DNA of 64,000 bases from Osmia lignaria lignaria. Its lineage: Eukaryota > Arthropoda > Insecta > Hymenoptera > Megachilidae. Under the pieces are notes generated by a model. It did not search any database. It saw only the letters and a program-made list of their open reading frames with translations, and had not been told where the DNA came from. Within the stretch, counting starts at the first letter, position 1. Each line of letters begins with the position of its first letter. A program made the position numbers and the translations under genes. Positions 1 to 13,040 of the stretch are shown here, piece by piece. Location: contig NW_027478159.1 in the NCBI RefSeq assembly GCF_051020975.1, positions 3,240,501-3,304,500 of the forward strand. The letters run 5' to 3'.

Positions 1-1076
1 TTTAGCTGTGCAGAAGAAGAACAACAAGAAGAAGAAATATCTCGAAATATGTCCGTTAGGCCCCTTCCCTTGAGATAAATCGGCAAGTATCTCGGAAACG
101 AAGCGAGCTACGGCAAAATGTTAAGAGACCTTTTTTGTAGAAAATTAGGTTTCCTACTTTTTATGTTCTATGATATTTTTTGATCAGATGCGTAGTTCTC
201 GAGATATATCAAGATATTTAAAAGTTCCGAAGCCGCACCAACATAATAGATATACAGAAACACCGTGGCCCCTTTCTTTGCGATAACTCTGCACTATTGC
301 GAGCTGCAAATGCCACTTCCAGCTTAGCTGTGCAGAAGAAGAACAACAAGAAGAAGAAATATCTCGAAATATGTCCGTCAGACCCCTTCCCTTGAGATAA
401 ATCTGCAAATATCTCGGAAACGAAGCGAGCTACGGCAAAATGTTAAGAGACCTTTTTTGTAGAAAATTAGGTTTCCTACTTTTTATGTTCTATGATATTT
501 TTTGATCAGATGCGTAGATCTCGAGATATATCAAGATATTTAAAAGTTCCGAAGCCGCACCAACATAATAGAGATACAGAAACACCGTGGCCCCTTTCTT
601 TGAGATAACTCTGCACTATTGCGAGCTGCAAATGCCACTTCCAGCTTAGCTGTGCAGAAGAAGAACAACAATAAGAAGAAATATCTCGAAATATGTCCGT
701 CAGGCCCCTTCCCTTGAGATAAATCTGCAAATATCTCGGAAACGAAGCGAGCTATGGCAAAATGTTAAGAGACCTTTTTTGTATGGAATTATGTTTCCTA
801 CTTTTTATGTTCTATGATATTTTTTGATCAGACGCGTAGTTCTCGAGATATATCAAGATATTTAAAAGTTCCGAAGCCGCACCAACATAATAGAGATACA
901 GAAACACCGTGGTTCCTTTCTTTTAGATAACTCTGCACTATTGCGACCTGGAAATGCCACTTCCAGTTTAGCTGTGCAGAAGAAGAACAACAAGAAGAAG
1001 AAATATCTCGAAATAAGTCCGTTAGGCCCCTTCCCTTGAGATAAATCTGCAAATATCTCGGAAACGAAGCGAGCTA
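1..1076 (+). repeat. Segment duplicated 5474 bp downstream (17 monomers), copy 1
   Basis: Positions 1-1076 match 5475-6550 with no difference that I could spot, including rare variants: ATAGATATACAG at 247 and 5721, CTTTGCGATAAC at 276 and 5750, CAGACCCC at 380 and 5854, and AACAACAATAAG at 664 and 6138. The match ends at 1077 (C) versus 6551 (T). The left end lies outside the window. A shift of exactly 17 units suggests unequal exchange or an insertion of a copied block. Confidence 0.85.
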
Positions 1077-2067
1077 CGGCAAAATGTTAAGAGACCTTTT
1101 TTGTAGAAAATTAGGTTTCCTACTTTTTATGTTCTATGATATTTTTTGATCAGATGCGTAGTTCTCGAGATATATCAAGATATTTAAAAGTTCCGAAGCC
1201 GCACCAACATAATAGAGATACAGAAACACCGTGGCCCCTTTCTTTGCGATAACTCTGCACGATTGCGAGCTGGAAATGCCACTTCCAGTTTAGCTGTGCA
1301 GAAGAAGAACAACAAGAATAAGAAATATTTCGAAATATGTCCGTCAGGCCCCTTCCCTTGAGATAAATCTGCAAATATCTCGGAAACGAAGCGAGCTACG
1401 GCAAAATGTTTAGAGACCTTTTTTGTAGAAAATTAGGTTTCCTACTTTTTATGTTCTATGATATTTTTTGATCAGATGCGTAGTTCTCGAGATATATCAA
1501 GATATTTAAAAGTTCCGAAGCCGCACCAACATAATAGAGATACAGAAACACCGTGGCCCCTTTCTTTGAGATAACTGTGCACTATTGCGAGCTGCAAATG
1601 CCACTTCCAGCTTAGCTGTGCAGAAGAAGAACAACAAGAAGAAGAAATATCTCGAAATATGTCCGTCAGGCCCCTTCCCTTGAGATAAATCGGCAAGTAT
1701 CTCGGAAACGAAGCGAGCTATGGCAAAATGTTGAGAGACCTTTTTTGTAGAGAATTAAGTTTCCTACTTTTTATGTTCTATGATATTTTTTGATCAGATG
1801 CGTAGATCTCGAGATATATCAAGATATTTAAAAGTTCCGAAGCCGCACCAACATAATAGAGATACAGAAACACCGTGGCCCCTTTCTTTGAGATAACTCT
1901 GCACTATTGCGAGCTGCAAATGCCACTTCCAGCTTAGCTGTGCAGAAGAAGAACAACAAGAAGAAGAAATATCTCGAAATATGTCCGTCAGGCCCCTTCC
2001 CTTGAGATAAATCTGCAAATATCTCGGAAACGAAGCGAGCTATGGCAAAATGTTAAGAGACCTTTTT

Positions 2068-3677
2068 TGTATGGAATTATGTTTCCTACTTTTTATGTTC
2101 TATGATATTTTTTGATCAGACGCGTAGTTCTCGAGATATATCAAGATATTTAAAAGTTCCGAAGCCGCACCAACATAATAGAGATACAGAAACACCGTGG
2201 CTCCTTTCTTTTAGATAACTCTGCACTATTGCGACCTGGAAATGCCACTTCCAGTTTAGCTGTGCAGTAGAAGAACAACAAGAAGAAGAAATATCTCGAA
2301 ATAAGTCCGTTAGGCCCCTTCCCTTGAGATAAATCTGCAAATATCTCGGAAACGAAGCGAGCTATGGCAAAATGTTAAGAGACCTTTTTTGTAGAGAATT
2401 AAGTTTCCTACTTTTTATGTTCTATGATATTTTTTGATCAGATGCGTAGATCTCGAGATATATCAAGATATTTAAAAGTTCCGAAGCCGCACCAACATAA
2501 TAGAGATACAGAAACACCGTGGCCCCTCTCTTTGAGATAACTCTGCACAATTGCGAGCTGCAAATGCCACTTCCAGCTTAGCTGTGCAGAAGAAGAACAA
2601 CAAGAAGAAGAAATATCTCGAAATATGTCCGTCAGGCCCCTTCCCTTGAGATAAATCGGCAAGTATCTCGGAAACGAAGCGAGCTATGGCAAAATGTTGA
2701 GAGACCTTTTTTGTAGAGAATTAAGTTTCCTACTTTTTATGTTCTATGATATTTTTTGATCAGATGCGTAGATCTCGAGATATATCAAGATATTTAAAAG
2801 TTCCGAAGCCGCACCAACATAATAGAGATACAGAAACACCGTGGCCCCTTTCTTTGAGATAACTCTGCACTATTGCGAGCTGCAAATGCCACTTCCAGCT
2901 TAGCTGTGCAGAAGAAGAACAACAAGAAGAAGAAATATCTCGAAATATGTCCGTCAGGCCCCTTCCCTTGAGATAAATCTGCAAATATCTCGGAAACGAA
3001 GCGAGCTATGGCAAAATGTTAAGAGACCTTTTTTGTATGGAATTATGTTTCCTACTTTTTATGTTCTATGATATTTTTTGATCAGACGCGTAGTTCTCGA
3101 GATATATCAAGATATTTAAAAGTTCCGAAGCCGCACCAACATAATAGAGATACAGAAACACCGTGGCTCCTTTCTTTTAGATAACTCTGCACTATTGCGA
3201 CCTGGAAATGCCACTTCCAGTTTAGCTGTGCAGAAGAAGAACAACAAGAAGAAGAAATATCTCGAAATAAGTCCGTTAGGCCCCTTCCCTTGAGATAAAT
3301 CTGCAAATATCTCGGAAACGAAGCGAGCTATGGCAAAATGTTAAGAGACCTTTTTTGTAGAGAATTAAGTTTCCTACTTTTTATGTTCTATGATATTTTT
3401 TGATCAGATGCGTAGATCTCGAGATATATCAAGATATTTAAAAGTTCCGAAGCCGCACCAACATAATAGAGATACAGAAACACCGTGGCCCCTCTCTTTG
3501 AGATAACTCTGCACAATTGCGTGCTGCAAATGCCACTTCCAGCTTAGCTGTGCAGAAGAAGAACAACCAGAAGAAGAAATATCTCGAAATATGTCCGTCA
3601 GGCCCCTTCCCTTGAGATAAATCTGCAAATATCTCGGAAACGAAGCGAGCTATGGCAAAATGTTAAGAGACCTTTTT
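2068..3677 (+). repeat. Five-monomer HOR (1610 bp), copy 1
   Basis: Five units in fixed order recur after 1610 bp. The order is: a TGTATGGAATTATG/GCGACCTGGAAATG unit with GCAGTAGAAG; a unit with TCGGCAAGTATC; a GATCTCGAG unit; a second GCGACCTGG unit; and a unit with TTGCGTGCTGC and CAACCAGAAG. Rare markers such as GCAGTAGAAG (2265, 3875) and CAACCAG (3564, 5174) sit exactly 1610 bp apart. Boundaries are approximate to one junction. Confidence 0.85.
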
Positions 3678-5287
3678 TGTATGGAATTATGTTTCCTACT
3701 TTTTATGTTCTATGATATTTTTTGATCAGACGCGTAGTTCTCGAGATATATCAAGATATTTAAAAGTTCCGAAGCCGCACCAACATAATAGAGATACAGA
3801 AACACCGTGGCTCCTTTCTTTTAGATAACTCTGCACTATTGCGACCTGGAAATGCCACTTCCAGTTTAGCTGTGCAGTAGAAGAACAACAAGAAGAAGAA
3901 ATATCTCGAAATAAGTCCGTTAGGCCCCTTCCCTTGAGATGAATCTGCAAATATCTCGGAAACGAAGCGAGCTATGGCAAAATGTTAAGAGACCTTTTTT
4001 GTAGAGAATTAAGTTTCCTACTTTTTATGTTCTATGATATTTTTTGATCAGATGCGTAGATCTCGAGATATATCAAGATATTTAAAAGTTCCGAAGCCGC
4101 ACCAACATAATAGAGATACAGAAACACCGTGGCCCCTCTCTTTGAGATAACTCTGCACAATTGCGAGCTGCAAATGCCACTTCCAGCTTAGCTGTGCAGA
4201 AGAAGAACAACAAGAAGAAGAAATATCTCGAAATATGTCCGTCAGGCCCCTTCCCTTGAGATAAATCGGCAAGTATCTCGGAAACGATGCGAGCTATGGC
4301 AAAATGTTGAGAGACCTTTTTTGTAGAGAATTAAGTTTCCTACTTTTTATGTTCTATGATATTTTTTGATCAGATGCGTAGATCTCGAGATATATCAAGA
4401 TATTTAAAAGTTCCGAAGCCGCACCAACATAATAGAGATACAGAAACACCGTGGCCCCTTTCTTTGAGATAACTCTGCACTATTGCGAGCTGCAAATGCC
4501 ACTTCCAGCTTAGCTGTGCAGAAGAAGAACAACAAGAAGAAGAAATATCTCGAAATATGTCCGTCAGGCCCCTTCCCTTGAGATAAATCTGCAAATATCT
4601 CGGAAACGAAGCGAGCTATGGCAAAATGTTAAGAGACCTTTTTTGTATGGAATTATGTTTCCTACTTTTTATGTTCTATGATATTTTTTGATCAGACGCG
4701 TAGTTCTCGAGATATATCAAGATATTTAAAAGTTCCGAAGCCGCACCAACATAATAGAGATACAGAAACACCGTGGCTCCTTTCTTTTAGATAACTCTGC
4801 ACTATTGCGACCTGGAAATGCCACTTCCAGTTTAGCTGTGCAGAAGAAGAACAACAAGAAGAAGAAATATCTCGAAATAAGTCCGTTAGGCCCCTTCCCT
4901 TGAGATAAATCTGCAAATATCTCGGAAACGAAGCGAGCTATGGCAAAATGTTAAGAGACCTTTTTTGTAGAGAATTAAGTTTCCTACTTTTTATGTTCTA
5001 TGATATTTTTTGATCAGATGCGTAGATCTCGAGATATATCAAGATATTTAAAAGTTCCGAAGCCGCACCAACATAATAGAGATACAGAAACACCGTGGCC
5101 CCTCTCTTTGAGATAACTCTGCACAATTGCGTGCTGCAAATGCCACTTCCAGCTTAGCTGTGCAGAAGAAGAACAACCAGAAGAAGAAATATCTCGAAAT
5201 ATGTCCGTCAGGCCCCTTCCCTTGAGATAAATCTGCAAATATCTCGGAAACGAAGCGAGCTATGGCAAAATGTTAAGAGACCTTTTT
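3678..5287 (+). repeat. Five-monomer HOR (1610 bp), copy 2
   Basis: Tandem second copy of the block at 2068-3677. Small private differences are GAGATGAATCTG near 3937 and ACGATGCGAGC near 4284. After about 5315 the sequence leaves the pattern with CGATCAGGGGCG. Confidence 0.85.
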
Positions 5288-5474
5288 TGTAGAGAATTAA
5301 GTTTCCTACTTTTTATGTTCTATGATATTTTTCGATCAGGGGCGTAGTTCTCGAGATATATCAAGATATTTAAAAGTTCCGAAGCCGCACCAACATAATA
5401 GAGATACAGAAACACCGTGGCCCCTCTCTTTGAGATAACTCTGCACTATTGCGAGCTGCAAATGCCACTTCCAG

Positions 5475-6550
5475 TTTAGCTGTGCAGAAGAAGAACAACA
5501 AGAAGAAGAAATATCTCGAAATATGTCCGTTAGGCCCCTTCCCTTGAGATAAATCGGCAAGTATCTCGGAAACGAAGCGAGCTACGGCAAAATGTTAAGA
5601 GACCTTTTTTGTAGAAAATTAGGTTTCCTACTTTTTATGTTCTATGATATTTTTTGATCAGATGCGTAGTTCTCGAGATATATCAAGATATTTAAAAGTT
5701 CCGAAGCCGCACCAACATAATAGATATACAGAAACACCGTGGCCCCTTTCTTTGCGATAACTCTGCACTATTGCGAGCTGCAAATGCCACTTCCAGCTTA
5801 GCTGTGCAGAAGAAGAACAACAAGAAGAAGAAATATCTCGAAATATGTCCGTCAGACCCCTTCCCTTGAGATAAATCTGCAAATATCTCGGAAACGAAGC
5901 GAGCTACGGCAAAATGTTAAGAGACCTTTTTTGTAGAAAATTAGGTTTCCTACTTTTTATGTTCTATGATATTTTTTGATCAGATGCGTAGATCTCGAGA
6001 TATATCAAGATATTTAAAAGTTCCGAAGCCGCACCAACATAATAGAGATACAGAAACACCGTGGCCCCTTTCTTTGAGATAACTCTGCACTATTGCGAGC
6101 TGCAAATGCCACTTCCAGCTTAGCTGTGCAGAAGAAGAACAACAATAAGAAGAAATATCTCGAAATATGTCCGTCAGGCCCCTTCCCTTGAGATAAATCT
6201 GCAAATATCTCGGAAACGAAGCGAGCTATGGCAAAATGTTAAGAGACCTTTTTTGTATGGAATTATGTTTCCTACTTTTTATGTTCTATGATATTTTTTG
6301 ATCAGACGCGTAGTTCTCGAGATATATCAAGATATTTAAAAGTTCCGAAGCCGCACCAACATAATAGAGATACAGAAACACCGTGGTTCCTTTCTTTTAG
6401 ATAACTCTGCACTATTGCGACCTGGAAATGCCACTTCCAGTTTAGCTGTGCAGAAGAAGAACAACAAGAAGAAGAAATATCTCGAAATAAGTCCGTTAGG
6501 CCCCTTCCCTTGAGATAAATCTGCAAATATCTCGGAAACGAAGCGAGCTA
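5475..6550 (+). repeat. Segment duplicated 5474 bp upstream (17 monomers), copy 2
   Basis: Downstream copy of 1-1076. The unit just before it (5336-5560) is odd: it has CGATCAGGGGCGTAG in place of TGATCAGATGCGTAG. After 6550 the sequence instead joins the third copy of the 5-mer block. Confidence 0.85.
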
Positions 6551-7862
6551 TGGCAAAATGTTAAGAGACCTTTTTTGTAGAGAATTAAGTTTCCTACTTT
6601 TTATGTTCTATGATATTTTTTGATCAGATGCGTAGATCTCGAGATATATCAAGATATTTAAAAGTTCCGAAGCCGCACCAACATAATAGAGATACAGAAA
6701 CACCGTGGCCCCTCTCTTTGAGATAACTCTGCACAATTGCGAGCTGCAAATGCCACTTCCAGCTTAGCTGTGCAGAAGAAGAACAACAAGAAGAAGAAAT
6801 ATCTCGAAATATGTCCGTCAGGCCCCTTCCCTTGAGATAAATCGGCAAGTATCTCGGAAACGAAGCGAGCTATGGCAAAATGTTGAGAGACCTTTTTTGT
6901 AGAGAATTAAGTTTCCTACTTTTTATGTTCTATGATATTTTTTGATCAGATGCGTAGATCTCGAGATATATCAAGATATTTAAAAGTTCCGAAGCCGCAC
7001 CAACATAATAGAGATACAGAAACACCGTGGCCCCTTTCTTTGAGATAACTCTGCACTATTGCGAGCTGCAAATGCCACTTCCAGCTTAGCTGTGCAGAAG
7101 AAGAACAACAAGAAGAAGAAATATCTCGAAATATGTCCGTCAGGCCCCTTCCCTTGAGATAAATCTGCAAATATCTCGGAAACGAAGCGAGCTATGGCAA
7201 AATGTTAAGAGACCTTTTTTGTATGGAATTATGTTTCCTACTTTTTATGTTCTATGATATTTTTTGATCAGACGCGTAGTTCTCGAGATATATCAAGATA
7301 TTTAAAAGTTCCGAAGCCGCACCAACATAATAGAGATACAGAAACACCGTGGCTCCTTTCTTTTAGATAACTCTGCACTATTGCGACCTGGAAATGCCAC
7401 TTCCAGTTTAGCTGTGCAGAAGAAGAACAACAAGAAGAAGAAATATCTCGAAATAAGTCCGTTAGGCCCCTTCCCTTGAGATAAATCTGCAAATATCTCG
7501 GAAACGAAGCGAGCTATGGCAAAATGTTAAGAGACCTTTTTTGTAGAGAATTAAGTTTCCTACTTTTTATGTTCTATGATATTTTTTGATCAGATGCGTA
7601 GATCTCGAGATATATCAAGATATTTAAAAGTTCCGAAGCCGCACCAACATAATAGAGATACAGAAACACCGTGGCCCCTCTCTTTGAGATAACTCTGCAC
7701 AATTGCGTGCTGCAAATGCCACTTCCAGCTTAGCTGTGCAGAAGAAGAACAACCAGAAGAAGAAATATCTCGAAATATGTCCGTCAGGCCCCTTCCCTTG
7801 AGATAAATCTGCAAATATCTCGGAAACGAAGCGAGCTATGGCAAAATGTTAAGAGACCTTTT
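6256..7862 (+). repeat. Five-monomer HOR, third dispersed copy
   Basis: The same order of five units appears again, shifted 2576 bp (8 monomers) from copy 2, including CAACCAGAAG near 7750. Its first unit differs from the other copies (GTGGTTCC rather than GTGGCTCC, and GCAGAAGAAG rather than GCAGTAGAAG) because that unit belongs to the 17-unit duplication. The block is therefore a splice of two repeats. This is the last place where TGTATGGAATTATG occurs (about 7222). Confidence 0.8.
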
Positions 7863-9137
7863 TTGTAGAGAATTAAGTTTCCTACTTTTTATCTTCTATG
7901 ATATTTTCTGATCAGATTCGTAGTTCTCGAGATATATCAAGATATTTAAAAGTTCCGAAGCCGCACCAACATAATAGAGATACAGAAACACCGTGGCCCC
8001 TCTCTTTGAGATAACTCTGCACAATTGCGAGCTGCAAATGCCACTTCCAGCTTAGCTGTGCAGAAGAAGAACAACAAGAAGAAGAAATATCTCGAAATAT
8101 GTCCGTCAGGCCCCTTCCCTTGAGATAAATCGGCAAGTATCTCGGAAACGAAGCGAGCTATGGCAAAATGTTGAGAGACCTTTTTTGTAGAGAATTAAGT
8201 TTCCTACTTTTTATGTTCTATGATATTTTTTGATCAGATGCGTAGATCTCGAGATATATCAAGATATTTAAAAGTTCCGAAGCCGCACCAGCATAATAGA
8301 GATACAGAAACACCGTGGCCCCTTTCTTTGAGATAACTCTGCACTATTGCGAGCTGCAAATGCCACTTCCAGCTTAGCTGTGCAGAAGAAGAACAACAAG
8401 AAGAAGAAATATCTCGAAATATGTCCGTCAGGCCCCTTCCCTTGAGATAAATCTGCAAATATCTCGGAAACGAAGCGAGCTATGGCAAAATGTTAAGAGA
8501 CCTTTTCTGTAGAGAATTAAGTTTTCTACTTTTTATGTTCCATGATATTTTTTGATCAGATGCGTAGTTCTCGAGATATATCAAGATATTTAAAAGTTCC
8601 GAAGCCGCACCAACATAATAGAGATACAGAAACACCGTGGCCCCTTTCTTTGAGATAACTCTGCACTAGTGCGAGCCGCAAATGCCACTTCCAGCTTAGC
8701 TGTGCAGAAGAAGAACAATAAGAAGAAGAAATATCTCGAAATATGTCCGTCAGGCCCCTTCCCTTGAGCTAAATCTGCAAATATCTCGGAAACGAAGCGA
8801 GCTATTGCAAAATGTTAAGAGACCTTTTTTGTAGAGAATTGAGTTTCCTACTTTTTATGTTCTATGATATTTTTTGATCAGATGCGTAGTTCTCGAGATA
8901 TATCAAGATATTTAAAAGTTCCGAAGCCGCACCAACATAATAGAGATACAGAAACACCGTGGCCCCTCTCTTTGAGATAACTCTGCACTATTGCGAGCTG
9001 GAAATGCCACTTCCAGTTTAGCTGTGCAGAAGAAGAACAACAAGAAGAAGAAATATCTCGAAAGATGTCCGTTAGGCCCCTTCCCTTGAGATAAATCTGC
9101 AGATATCTCGGAAACGAAGCGAGCTATGGCAAAATGT
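7850..9137 (+). repeat. Four-monomer HOR (1288 bp), copy 1
   Basis: The block starts near a unit with ATCTTCTATGATATTTTCTG and TCAGATTCG (about 7890-7919). It continues with a GATCTCGAG unit, a unit with CTTTTCTGTAGAG, TTCCATGATATT, AACAATAAG and TTGAGCTAAATC, and a GAGCTGGAAA unit. All these markers recur 1288 bp later. Private differences include an A to G in ACCAGCATAATAG (8288) and GCAGATATCTCGG (9099-9111). Confidence 0.88.
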
Positions 9138-10423
9138 TAAGAGACCTTTTTTGTAGAGAATTAAGTTTCCTACTTTTTATCTTCTATGATATTTTCTGAT
9201 CAGATTCGTAGTTCTCGAGATATATCAAGATATTTAAAAGTTCCGAAGCCGCACCAACATAATAGAGATACAGAAACACCGTGGCCCCTCTCTTTGAGAT
9301 AACTCTGCACAATTGCGAGCTGCAAATGCCACTTCCAGCTTAGCTGTGCAGAAGAAGAACCACAAGAAGAAGAAATATCTCGAAATATGTCCGTCAGGCC
9401 CCTTCCCTTGAGATAAATCGGCAAGTATCTCGGAAACGAAGCGAGCTATGGCAAAATGTTGAGAGACCTTTTTTGTAGAGAATTAAGTTTCCTACTTTTT
9501 ATGTTCTATGATATTTTTTGATCAGATGCGTAGATCTCGAGATATATCAAGATATTTAAAAGTTCCGAAGCCGCACCAACATAATAGAGATACAGAAACA
9601 CCGTGGCCCCTTTCTTTGAGATAACTCTGCACTATTGCGAGCTGCAAATGCCACTTCCAGCTTAGCTGTGCAGAAGAAGAACAACAAGAAGAAGAAATAT
9701 CTCGAAATATGTCCGTCAGGCCCCTTCCCTTGAGATAAATCTGCAAATATCTCGGAAACGAAGCGAGCTATGGCAAAATGTTAAGAGACCTTTTCTGTAG
9801 AGAATTAAGTTTTCTACTTTTTATGTTCCATGATATTTTTTGATCAGATGCGTAGTTCTCGAGATATATCAAGATATTTAAAAGTTCCGAAGCCGCACCA
9901 ACATAATAGAGATACAGAAACACCGTGGCCCCTTTCTTTGAGATAACTCTGCACTAGTGCGAGCCGCAAATGCCACTTCCAGCTTAGCTGTGCAGAAGAA
10001 GAACAATAAGAAGAAGAAATATCTCGAAATATGTCCGTCAGGCCCCTTCCCTTGAGCTAAATCTGCAAATATCTCGGAAACGAAGCGAGCTATTGCAAAA
10101 TGTTAAGAGACCTTTTTTGTAGAGAATTGAGTTTCCTACTTTTTATGTTCTATGATATTTTTTGATCAGATGCGTAGTTCTCGAGATATATCAAGATATT
10201 TAAAAGTTCCGAAGCCGCACCAACATAATAGAGATACAGAAACACCGTGGCCCCTCTCTTTGAGATAACTCTGCACTATTGCGAGCTGGAAATGCCACTT
10301 CCAGTTTAGCTGTGCAGAAGAAGAACAACAAGAAGAAGAAATATCTCGAAATATGTCCGTTAGGCCCCTTCCCTTGAGATAAATCTGCAAATATCTCGGA
10401 AACGAAGCGAGCTATGGCAAAAT
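9138..10423 (+). repeat. Four-monomer HOR (1288 bp), copy 2
   Basis: Tandem copy of 7850-9137. It ends where AAAATGTTAAGAGACC becomes AAAATCTTACGAGAC at 10424. This is also a clear subfamily boundary: the variants that dominate 1-10.4 kb largely stop here. Confidence 0.88.
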
Positions 10424-13040
10424 CTTACGAGACTTTTTTGTAGAGAATTAAGTTTCCTACTTTTTATGTTCTATGATATTTTTTGATCAGATGCGTAGTT
10501 CTCGAGATATATCAAGATATTTAAAAGTTCCGAAGCCGCACCAACATAATAGAGATACAGAAACACCGTGGCCCCTTTCATTGAGATAACTCTGCACTAT
10601 TGCGAGCTGCAAATGCCACTTCCAGCTTAGCTGTGCAGAAGAAGAACAACAAGAAGAAGAAATATCTCGAAATGTGTCCGTCAGGCCCCTTCCCTTGAGA
10701 TAAATCTGCAAATATCTCGGAAACGAAGAGAGCTATGGCAAAATGTTAAGAGACCTTTTTTGTAGAGAATTAAGTTTCCTACTTTTTATGTTCTATGATA
10801 TTTTTTGATCAGATGCGTAGTTCTCGAGATATATCAAGATATTTAAAAGTTCCGAAGCCGCACCAACATAATAGAGATACAGAAACACCGTGGCCCCTTT
10901 CTTTGAGATAACTCTGTACTATTGCGAGCTGGAAATGCCACTTCCAGTTTAGCTGTGCAGAAGAAGAACAACAAGAAGAAGAAATATCTCGAAATATGTC
11001 CGTTAGGCCCCTTCCCTTGAGATAAATCTGCAAATATCTCGGAAACGAAGCGAGCTATGGCAAAATGTTAAGAGACGTTTTTTGTAGAGAATTATGTTTC
11101 CTACAATTTATGTTCTATGATATTTTTTGATCAGAAGCGTAGTTTTCGAGATATATCGAGATATTTAAAAGTTCCGAAGCAGCACCAACATAATAGAGAT
11201 ACAGAAACACCGTGGCCCCTTTCTTTGAGATAACTCTGCACTAGTGCGAGCCGCAAATGCCACTTCCAGCTTAGCTGTGCAGAAGAAGAACAACAAGAAG
11301 AAGAGATATCTCGAAATATGTCCGTCAGGCCCCTTCCCTTGAGATAAATCTGCAAATATCTCGGAAACGAAGCGAGCTATTGCAAAATGTTAAGAGACCT
11401 TTTATGTAGAGAATTGAGTTTCCTACGTTTTATGTTGTATGATATTTTCTGATCAGATGCGTAGTTCTCGAGATATATCAAGATATTTAAAAGTTCCGAA
11501 GCCGCACCAACATAATAGAGATACAGAAACACCGTGGCCCCTCTCTTTGAGATAACTCTGCACTATTGCGAGCTGGAAATGCCACTTCCAGTTTAGCTGT
11601 GCAGAAGAAGAACAACAAGAAGAAGAAATATCTCGAAATATGTCCGTTAGGCCCCTTCCCTTGAGATAAATCTGCAAATATCTCGGAAACGAAGCGAGCT
11701 ATGGCAAAATCTTACAAGACTTTTTTGTAGAGAATTAAGTTTCCTACTTTTTATGTTGTATGATATTTTTTGATCAGATGCGTAGTTCTCGAGATATATC
11801 AAGATATTTAAAAGTTCCGAAGCCGCACCAACATAATAGAGATACAGAAACACCGTGGCCCCTTTCTTTGAGATAACTCTGCACTATTGCGAGCTGCAAA
11901 TGCCACTTCCAGCTTAGCTGTGCAGAAGAAGAACAACAAGAAGAAGAAATATCTCGAAATATGTCCGTTAGGCCCCTTCCCTTGAGATAAATCTGCAAAT
12001 ATCTCGGAAACGAAGCGAGCTATGGCAAAATCTTACGAGACTTTTTTGTAGAGAATTAAGTTTCCTACTTTTTATGTTGTATGATATTTTTTGATCAGAT
12101 GCGTAGTTCTCGAGATATATCAAGATATTTAAAAGTTCCGAAGCCGCACCAACATAATAGAGATACAGAAACACCGTGGCCCCTTTCTTTGAGATAACTC
12201 TGCACTATTGCGAGCTGCAAATGCCACTTCCAGCTTAGCTGTGCAGAAGAAGAACAACAAGCAGAAGAAATATCTCGAAATGTGTCCGTCAGGCCCCTTC
12301 CCTTGAGATAAATCTGCAAATATCTCAGAAACGAAGAGAGCTATGGCAAAATGTTAAGAGACCTTTTTTGTAGAGAATTAAGTTTCCTACTTTTTATGTT
12401 CTATGATATTTTTTGATCAGATGCGTAGTTCTCGAGATATATCAAGATATTTAAAAGTTCCGAAGCCGCACCAACATAATAGAGATACAGAAACACCGTG
12501 GCCCCTTTCTTTGAGATAACTCTGTAATATTGCGAGCTGGAAATGCCACTTCCAGTTTAGCTGTGCAGAAGAAGAACAACAAGAAGAAGAAATATCTCGA
12601 AATATGTCCGTTAGGCCCCTTCCCTTGAGATAAATCTGCAAATATCTCGGAAACGAAGCGAGCTATGGCAAAATGTTAAGAGACGTTTTTTGTAGAGAAT
12701 TATGTTTCCTACAATTTATGTTCTATGATATTTTTTGATCAGAAGCGTAGTTTTCGAGATATATCGAGATATTTAACAGTTCCGAGGCAGCACCAACATA
12801 ATAGAGATACAGAAACACCGTGGCCCCTTTCTTTGAGATAACTCTGCACTAGTGCGAGCCGCAAATGCCACTTCCAGCTTAGCTGTGCAGAAGAAGAACA
12901 ACAAGAAGAAGAAATATCTCGAAATATGTCCGTCAGGCCCCTTCCCTTGAGATAAATCTGCAAATATCTCGGAAACGAAGCGAGCTATGGCAAAATGTTA
13001 AGAGACCTTTTTTGTAGAGAATTAAGTTTCCTACTTTTTA
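10424..13040 (+). repeat. Satellite segment with recurrent three-unit motif
   Basis: Here the GATCAGAAGCG/ATCGAGAT/GTGCGAGCCGC subfamily and the CTACAATTTATG variant first appear (about 11103). A three-unit motif is seen at 10487-11355 and again at 12095-12963: a CGAAATGTGTCC unit, a GAGCTGGAAA unit with CTCTGTA, then an AAGCAGCACC or GAGGCAGCACC unit. The same motif returns at about 16279 and 24970. Three units carry the 1-bp deletion allele AAAATCTTACNAGAC (about 10424, 11711, 12031). Confidence 0.8.

Noticed and set aside
141..150. Insect telomeric TTAGG repeats
   Set aside because: TTAGG occurs singly in AAAATTAGG and CCGTTAGGCC variants and is never in tandem.
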